A stretch of 11,215 bases of DNA from Capsulimonas sp. (lineage in GTDB: Bacteria > Armatimonadota > Armatimonadia > Armatimonadales > Capsulimonadaceae), in assembly GCA_025963815.1 (NCBI GenBank), contig JAOQAA010000034.1:1-11215 (forward strand), given 5' to 3'. A model generated the notes under the pieces. That model was not told the DNA's origin and ran no database searches. It was given only the letters and a program-made list of their open reading frames with translations. The translations under genes and the position numbers were made by a program. Shown in pieces: positions 6,644 to 11,215 of this stretch (position 1 is its first letter; each line of letters begins with the position of its first letter).

Positions 6644-8556
6644 CCCTTCACTCGCGCGGAAATCCGCCGCCATCGTCGATTCAGCGCCGCCCGTAATCGG
6701 ATATGACGCACCGCCGTATGGTTGTCGGCGAGCCGGGCGCCATGCGCGCTGATCAAGTCGCGCCGTGTCAGAATGCCCACCATCAGATCCTTGCGGCCCT
6801 GCGCCATGACCGGCAGGCGGCCCACTCCCTCGCGCACCATGAAGTCCGCCGCCTCGCGCAAAGATCGATCTTCGGTAATCGTCACCGGAGCGCGCTTCAC
6901 GAGATCGCCGATACGGCGTCCACCCTCCGGGTTTCCATCTAGCAGATCCCGGCGGGTGACGACGCCGGTCAGACGCCCTTTGTCGTCCAGCACGGGATAC
7001 CCCTGGTGGCGCGAGCCGGGTTCGCGGGTCTCCAGCCAAAGACGCACGGAGGCGAGCGTATCAGAGGCGACCAGCGTGACCACTTCGCGAACGCCTGCCG
7101 AACGCACAGGGACTTGCTCCCAATGGTCCGACACATACTCGCCGGGCACCACCACGCCGCGCCGCGCGATCTTCTCCGTCATGATGGTGTTGCGCATCAG
7201 CAGACACGATACCAAATAAGCCCCCGCGCAGCCGCCCAGCAGCGGCATGAGCCCAGCCGGCTGAAGCGTCGTCTCGAAAGCAAAGACCACCGCCGTGAGG
7301 AAGGCGCGGGAGGCGCCGGCGAAGATCGCCGCCATCCCGACCAGCGCCGCCAGGCGCACGTCGATCCCAGCGTGCGGCGCCAATGCGATCGCCAGCCCCC
7401 CAACCACTGCGCCAAAGCCGCCGCCGATCGTAAAGAGGGGCGCCAGAGTCCCACCCGACGTTCCGCTGCCGAGCGCGATCGCCCACGAGACCAGTTTCCA
7501 AACGCACAGCGCAAGCGCCGCCTGACCGATGCTTGCGCCGGTCACAAAGCCTTCGATATTGTCGTAGCCAACGCCCAGCGTGCGCGGCGCGACAAGTCCT
7601 ACCAGACCAACCACAAGGCCGCCCAGCGCCGGCCACCACATCCAGTGGATCGGCAGCTTTTCAAAGGCGTCCTCGACGGCGTACACCAGCCGAGTCACGC
7701 CCACAGCGAGCACGCCCGTCGCCAGGCCCAGAGCGACATAAAAGACCAGCGCGATCTCTCTCGGCGCGGCGACGCCCGGCATGGCGAACACCGGCGCCGT
7801 TCCCAGAAGCGACGATCGGATCCCCGCCGCCGTGACACACGCCAGCGCGACTGGGATGAGGGAGCGCGGGCGGAACTCGAACAGCAAAAGCTCCACGGCG
7901 AGCAGCACCGCCGCGATCGGACTGCCGAAGGTCGCGGTCATGCCGGCCGCCGCCCCCGCCGCCAGCAGCGTCTTTCGCTCCGCCGACGTCGTGTGCAGCA
8001 CTTGCCCGACTAACGACCCGAGAGCGCCCCCAGTCGCGATGATCGGTCCTTCCGCGCCGAACGGACCTCCGGTCCCGATCGCCACTGCCGACGACAGCGG
8101 CTTGAGCCATGTGATCTTAGGCGGGATACGACTCCCGTTGGTCAGTACCTGCTCCATCGCCTCCGGGATACCGTGCCCACGAATCGCCCGCGAGCCGTAG
8201 CGCGCCATGATGCCGACGATCAGACCGCCGATCACAGGAACAAGCACCGCGAGCCAGCCCAAATGATTGTGCGCCGGCGAAACAAAGCTCGTGGAGAAGC
8301 GCCCGTAATAAGCAAGATTGGTCGAAAGGCCGATCAACGTCGTCAGCAAACGGGCGATCAGCGCCGACACCATCGCGATACCGATCGCGACAGCGCTGAT
8401 GAACAGCACGCGCCGGTCCAGCACGCGTGCGCCGCCGTTCCCCAGGGCCTTACCCAACGTTCGCGGCAGCGTATCCTCCAGCGACGGCGCGATGGACAGC
8501 CCGCCCTGCGGTGTGGTAGCATGACGCCTGTCATGCGAAGTTTTGTCGTGGTTCAT
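6640..8556 (-). CDS. ClC-family chloride channel/transporter with C-terminal CBS pair
   Basis: The 638-residue product has a cytosolic N-terminus, a ClC membrane core from about 48 to 455 and two CBS domains (about 486-540 and 548-605). ClC signatures are GHGIP (127-131), GAEGP (167-171) with the gating Glu169, and GTLAP (369-373). Glu227 in FEFRP aligns with the proton glutamate of the E. coli antiporter, favouring Cl-/H+ exchange over a pure channel. Two residues that hold the central chloride in the E. coli protein differ: Ser is His128, and the Tyr position appears to be Met459. GHGIP occurs in other bacterial ClCs, so altered ion handling is only a possibility. CBS domains usually bind adenosine nucleotides and gate transport. 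The gene is divergent from marR, and the 27-bp palindrome 4 nt before its ATG holds its -10 box. No Shine-Dalgarno is visible and the predicted transcript starts at or next to the ATG. Confidence 0.93.
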   Translation of the reverse strand: MNHDKTSHDRRHATTPQGGLSIAPSLEDTLPRTLGKALGNGGARVLDRRVLFISAVAIGIAMVSALIARLLTTLIGLSTNLAYYGRFSTSFVSPAHNHLGWLAVLVPVIGGLIVGIMARYGSRAIRGHGIPEAMEQVLTNGSRIPPKITWLKPLSSAVAIGTGGPFGAEGPIIATGGALGSLVGQVLHTTSAERKTLLAAGAAAGMTATFGSPIAAVLLAVELLLFEFRPRSLIPVALACVTAAGIRSSLLGTAPVFAMPGVAAPREIALVFYVALGLATGVLAVGVTRLVYAVEDAFEKLPIHWMWWPALGGLVVGLVGLVAPRTLGVGYDNIEGFVTGASIGQAALALCVWKLVSWAIALGSGTSGGTLAPLFTIGGGFGAVVGGLAIALAPHAGIDVRLAALVGMAAIFAGASRAFLTAVVFAFETTLQPAGLMPLLGGCAGAYLVSCLLMRNTIMTEKIARRGVVVPGEYVSDHWEQVPVRSAGVREVVTLVASDTLASVRLWLETREPGSRHQGYPVLDDKGRLTGVVTRRDLLDGNPEGGRRIGDLVKRAPVTITEDRSLREAADFMVREGVGRLPVMAQGRKDLMVGILTRRDLISAHGARLADNHTAVRHIRLRAALNRRWRRISARVKG

Positions 8557-8562
8557 AAATAA

Positions 8563-8571
8563 ATTATATCA
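8563..8571 (-). promoter_or_regulatory. Extended -10 promoter of the ClC gene
   Basis: The minus strand reads TGA-TATAAT, an extended -10 with no recognisable -35. Seven bases after the -10 is the A of the ClC ATG (8556), predicting a leaderless or nearly leaderless mRNA. Confidence 0.65.
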
Positions 8572-8576
8572 CAATG

Positions 8577-8585
8577 TGATATAAT
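8577..8585 (+). promoter_or_regulatory. Extended -10 promoter of the marR gene
   Basis: TGA-TATAAT on the plus strand is the mirror image of the ClC promoter. Transcription would start near 8592, giving a leader of about 13 nt before ATG 8605 with only weak AGG and CGGA as ribosome-binding candidates. Confidence 0.65.
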
Positions 8586-8604
8586 TTTCGATAGGCTCAA
8601 CGGA

Positions 8605-9027
8605 ATGTCCCAACACGAGACGCCCATCACGAAGGGCGATTATGAAGCGCTGGCCGCGTTTCGCGCCGCCCTGCGCCGCTTTCTGCGGTTCAGTGAGGAG
8701 GCCGCGCGCGCGGCGGGCGTCACGCCCCAGCAACACCAATTATTGCTTGCCGTCAAAGGCCAACCCGGGCGAGACTGGGCGAATATCGGCGATCTGGCCG
8801 ACGCTCTGCAGATCCATCACAACGCCGCCGTCGGCCTCGTGGGCCGCACGGAAGCGGCCGGCCTCGTGCAGCGCACACAGTCACAAGAAGACCGACGCCA
8901 GGTGCGCGTCACGCTGACGCCGAAGGGCGAGGAGATGCTGGCGCATCTTTCCCAGCGCCACCTCAGCGAGCTCCAGGCCATGCGGGAAGCGCTCAGCAAG
9001 CCGTTTTTGAACGGGAACGCCCAATGA
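8605..9027 (+). CDS. MarR-family transcriptional regulator
   Basis: The 140-residue product has the usual MarR winged-helix size and plan: N-terminal dimerisation helix (YEALAAFRAALRRFLRFSEEAA), PQQHQLLLAVKG, recognition helix region (IGDLADALQIHHNAAVGLVGRTEAAGLV), the wing with the hallmark QEDRRQVRVTLTPKGEEML, and a C-terminal dimerisation helix. MarR proteins bind AT-rich palindromes as dimers and usually release DNA when a small ligand or oxidant is present. There is no Cys in the sequence, so OhrR-type thiol sensing is unlikely. The shared palindrome implies autorepression and co-control of the ClC transporter, suggesting a link to ion, acid or solute stress; the ligand is unknown. Confidence 0.9.
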   Translation: MSQHETPITKGDYEALAAFRAALRRFLRFSEEAARAAGVTPQQHQLLLAVKGQPGRDWANIGDLADALQIHHNAAVGLVGRTEAAGLVQRTQSQEDRRQVRVTLTPKGEEMLAHLSQRHLSELQAMREALSKPFLNGNAQ

Positions 9028-9039
9028 GCGCCGCCGGTG

Positions 9040-9048
9040 TGCCATAAT
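9040..9048 (+). promoter_or_regulatory. Possible extended -10 promoter for the tandem ThyX-like gene
   Basis: TGC-CATAAT matches an extended -10 (five of six in the hexamer) in the 80-nt gap after marR. A small hairpin (GCGGCG-TTGA-CGCCGC, 9062-9077) sits in the predicted leader without a T run. Read-through from marR is an alternative. Confidence 0.35.
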
Positions 9049-9107
9049 AAACGAACGTCTTGCGGCGTTGACGCCGCTGTCGAACATATGTCACCGAAGC
9101 AGAACCC

Positions 9108-10655
9108 ATGATCGAAACTTTCACCCCCGATGAGCGCGCCGCGCTGGCCCCCTACGTCACGAACTTAGACGGATCGATCTTCGCCCTGCGCAATCTGCCC
9201 GAGGAGGTCGTCGCCGTCCTCTTCGCCTACTACTCGCGCAGCAAGGACAGCCTGCGGCGTAATCTGCTCAAGCTTCTTCAAGAGGGCGATCTGGACCTGA
9301 CAAACGCCAGCGGCGCGGTGCCCGCTCTCGAAGAAAAGGACAGTGACGCCCTTGCGGCGGCGCGGCAAAAAGCCCGGGTGTTTCATGAGAAGTGGGTCGT
9401 GGGGTATGGCCATAGCAGCGTCGCCGAACATGGCTGCGTGCATCTCGCCATTGAAGACGTGAGTATTATCGCGTCCAAGCTCATTGAAGACGGGCGATTG
9501 GCGTCGTACACCGAAAAGAGTACGCGCTATGTGGCGTTCGATATCGAGAAGATGTACACGCCGCCGGCCCTGACCGAGCATCCCGAGCTTTTGGCCGAGT
9601 ATCGTGGGACGCTAGCCGCGCTTCTGGATGCCTACTCGGGCTGGACCGACGACATCGTGGCGCAGATCAAGTCGCGCGTTCCCAAGACCGAGAAGCAGAC
9701 GGATCGGGGGTATGACAGCGCCTGCCGCGCCAGTACGTTCGATATTCTCCGCTACCTGCTGCCCGCCGCGACTTACACGAACATTGGCCTGACGCTCAAC
9801 GCGCGGTCATTGGAAAACTTGATCACCAAGCTGCTCTCACAGCCCCTGCCCGAGGGCCGCACCATCGGCGAGCGGCTCAAAAGCGAAGCACAGCACATCG
9901 TGCCGACCCTTCTGAAATACGCCGATCATAGCGCGTATCGCGAAGAAACAGAGAAGTCCGTCGCGGCGATCGCCGCCGAACTGGGATTTGATGCGCTGGA
10001 GCAGGCGCCGCCGGGTTCCGGCGTCACCCTCGTCGCCTCCGACCCGGACGCCGACGATCGGTTGGTCGCCGCCATTTTGTTCGGCGCCGCCGACGCCCCC
10101 ATGTCCCAGATCCTTTCCCATGTCCGAACGCTGAACCAGGAAACGAAAGAACGGATCGTCGACGTATATCTCAAGGGACGCGGCCGACACGACGCGCCGG
10201 GCCGCGCGCTGGAGCGTATCGACTGCACCGTGGAAATCACCATGGATTACGGCGCTTACCGGGATGTCCAGCGTCATCGCATTGCGACCCAGACCACGCA
10301 GGCGCTTACACCCGCGCTGGGTTATGAGACGCCGCCGGAAATCATGCGCTTCGGCTATGCCGAGCAGTACGACGCCCTGATGGGCCGCGCCGCCGCCACG
10401 TACGCACATTTGGTCGCGGCGGGGTTCGTCGACGAAGCGCAGTACATCCTGCCGCTCGGCACGCGCGTCCGCGCCCTGTTCACATGGAACCTGCGCGCCG
10501 TGACCCACTTCGTCGAGCTGCGTTCGGCGCGGCAGGGACATCCTTCTTACCGAAAGATCGCTCAGCAAGTCTATGCGGCGGTCGCCCAGGCCTACCCGCT
10601 GGTCGCGCGCTATATGCGGCCGAATATGAACGAATATGCCCTCACTCGTGATTAG
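9108..10655 (+). CDS. Tandem two-domain ThyX-like protein (flavin-dependent thymidylate synthase family)
   Basis: The 515-residue product is about twice the usual ThyX length (roughly 220-250) and reads as two ThyX-like halves. Half 1 (about 85-275) has GHSSVAEH (101-108), the core line VSIIASKLIEDGRLASYTEK followed by STRYV, and NARSL (231-235). Half 2 (about 355-505) has VQRHRIATQTTQALTP, AQYILPLGTRVRALFTWNLR and FVELRSARQGHPSYRKIAQQ. ThyX makes dTMP from dUMP with FAD, NADPH and methylene-tetrahydrofolate; its signature is RHRxxSxNExSxR. In half 1 the RH is DG while S133, E136, S138 and R140 survive. In half 2 RHR (389-391) survives and the rest is lost. ThyX sites form between subunits, so one composite site is conceivable. 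A non-thymidylate role is equally possible. The start has a poor Shine-Dalgarno. The next gene overlaps by 20 nt, suggesting coupling. Confidence 0.8.
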   Translation: MIETFTPDERAALAPYVTNLDGSIFALRNLPEEVVAVLFAYYSRSKDSLRRNLLKLLQEGDLDLTNASGAVPALEEKDSDALAAARQKARVFHEKWVVGYGHSSVAEHGCVHLAIEDVSIIASKLIEDGRLASYTEKSTRYVAFDIEKMYTPPALTEHPELLAEYRGTLAALLDAYSGWTDDIVAQIKSRVPKTEKQTDRGYDSACRASTFDILRYLLPAATYTNIGLTLNARSLENLITKLLSQPLPEGRTIGERLKSEAQHIVPTLLKYADHSAYREETEKSVAAIAAELGFDALEQAPPGSGVTLVASDPDADDRLVAAILFGAADAPMSQILSHVRTLNQETKERIVDVYLKGRGRHDAPGRALERIDCTVEITMDYGAYRDVQRHRIATQTTQALTPALGYETPPEIMRFGYAEQYDALMGRAAATYAHLVAAGFVDEAQYILPLGTRVRALFTWNLRAVTHFVELRSARQGHPSYRKIAQQVYAAVAQAYPLVARYMRPNMNEYALTRD

Positions 10656-11215
10656 CACCATCGACGACGCGCCGCCGCCCAAGCCGCGCCCCAAGCGCTG
10701 GCCCTGGGCCGTCGCCACGCTTCTTGTCGCCATCCCTCTCGCGATCACAATGGCCGGGCGCTTCACCGCACCGCCGGTCGTGATGGCGCTTCCCACGGGA
10801 CGGCTGGTCTACATGGACGCTGACGCGCCCTCGGAGAAGACCACGACGCTGCGCGGCATGCGCCTCGTCACACTCGACGGCGCGTCCCGCGAGATGCTGC
10901 GCGAGGTCGAGCCGCAGGACACCGATGGCGGCAGCCGCGACTGGATCAACCAGCCCGCCTTTTCGCCCGACGGACGGCAGATCGCCTATATCAAGCAGGT
11001 CATCACGATCGTCGAGGGAACGCACGACATCGTGCACCAGCTATGGCTGGCGCCGGCGGACACGGGGACGCACGGCGGCGGCAAGCCGCGCCTGCTGCTG
11101 GATCTGAGCAAAAGCAACATGAAGCCGCCATCGGGCCTCGCCTGGAGCGCGGACGGCAAATCAGTTGTCTTCCTGAACGACGGAACGATTTATTCCCTCC
11201 CGATCGCCGGCGGCG
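10636..11215 (+). CDS. Membrane-anchored PD40/TolB-like beta-propeller protein (3' end outside window)
   Basis: An open frame from ATG 10636 runs off the right edge (193 codons seen). A proline-rich cytosolic start (DDAPPPKPRPKRW) is followed by one membrane segment (about 23-41, WPWAVATLLVAIPLAITMAG). Two TolB/PD40-like blade motifs follow: INQPAFSPDGRQIAYIKQ and SGLAWSADGKSVVFLNDG, with YSLPIAGG after the second. Such proteins expose a propeller outside the membrane and often mediate protein or glycan contacts, but no precise function can be given. The start overlaps the ThyX-like gene by 20 nt, in a different frame. GTG 10648 is an in-frame alternative start. No Shine-Dalgarno is obvious, so translation may be coupled to the upstream gene. 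Confidence 0.8.
   Translation, partial: MPSLVISTIDDAPPPKPRPKRWPWAVATLLVAIPLAITMAGRFTAPPVVMALPTGRLVYMDADAPSEKTTTLRGMRLVTLDGASREMLREVEPQDTDGGSRDWINQPAFSPDGRQIAYIKQVITIVEGTHDIVHQLWLAPADTGTHGGGKPRLLLDLSKSNMKPPSGLAWSADGKSVVFLNDGTIYSLPIAGG

Larger units (their letters stand above)
8561..8587. promoter_or_regulatory. 27-bp perfect palindrome: shared operator of the divergent ClC and marR genes
   Basis: Arms AAATTATATCACA (8561-8573) and TGTGATATAATTT (8575-8587) are exact reverse complements around a single A at 8574. Size, AT-richness and position next to a marR gene fit a MarR dimer operator. Each arm contains an extended -10 box, so one bound dimer would cover both promoters. Confidence 0.8.

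Noticed and set aside
4883..7039. 718-codon minus-strand open frame across the phosphatase and ClC genes
   Set aside because: It is antisense to two clear genes, has low-complexity Arg/Gly/Ala-rich composition and shows no recognisable domain. Long shadow frames are expected in GC-rich DNA.
7006..8013. 335-codon plus-strand frame inside the ClC gene
   Set aside because: Arg/Gln/His-rich translation with no membrane segments or motifs, fully antisense to a well-supported ClC core.
8561..8587. The palindrome as a shared intrinsic terminator or mobile-element end
   Set aside because: It lies between two gene starts, not ends, has a single-base centre that cannot form a normal hairpin loop, and has no matching partner repeat or target duplication in the window.
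9062..9077. GCGGCG-TTGA-CGCCGC hairpin as a terminator after marR
   Set aside because: The stem is only 6 bp and no T run follows. It could be a minor leader structure, but termination is not supported.
9837..10796. 319-codon minus-strand frame opposite the ThyX-like and propeller genes
   Set aside because: It has no motif and covers two genes with strong domain evidence on the other strand.

Overview
The window looks like GC-rich bacterial chromosome. The best lineage guess is Armatimonadota (Capsulimonas-like), with Planctomycetota as the alternative. The main clue is a pair of pseudopilin-like proteins with an FTLIELL leader and a C-terminal H-X9-DG motif, a family strongly expanded in those phyla. 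This is inference from family knowledge; there is no rRNA to settle it. No CRISPR array, insertion sequence or phage gene was seen.

Left third (1-3735): two diverged copies of a two-gene cassette, each an AraC-type regulator (+) facing a pseudopilin-like gene (-) across a shared hairpin terminator. In copy 1 the regulator runs in from the left edge and carries an in-frame TGA that removes the second DNA-binding helix-turn-helix, although the codons beyond the stop still match copy 2. In copy 2 the regulator is intact. The control regions of the two pseudopilin genes differ. Gene 1 has a 12-bp palindrome TGAAACGTTTCA in its leader. Gene 2 has a near-consensus sigma-70-type promoter flanked by four copies of AATGG-NN-CCATT-like sites.

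Middle (3736-4796): a degenerate glycerophosphodiester phosphodiesterase-like gene, then a compact tRNA operon (Val-UAC, Phe-GAA) with its own promoter and intrinsic terminator, all on the minus strand.

Right two thirds (4955-11215): a PAS-GAF-PP2C phosphatase (RsbU/SpoIIE type); a convergent ClC chloride transporter with two CBS domains, whose stop overlaps the phosphatase stop; and a MarR-family regulator divergent from the ClC gene. The ClC and marR promoters lie inside one perfect 27-bp palindrome, so each arm contains a -10 box, and the ClC transcript is predicted to be leaderless. Next is a 515-residue protein made of two tandem ThyX-like domains in which different parts of the ThyX signature have decayed in each half. 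Overlapping its 3' end by 20 nt is the start of a membrane-anchored PD40/TolB-like beta-propeller protein that runs off the right edge.

The most interesting items are the tandem ThyX-like protein with complementary motif loss, the shared palindrome of the marR/ClC pair, the operator array of pseudopilin gene 2, and the duplicated regulator/pseudopilin cassette with one regulator decaying.
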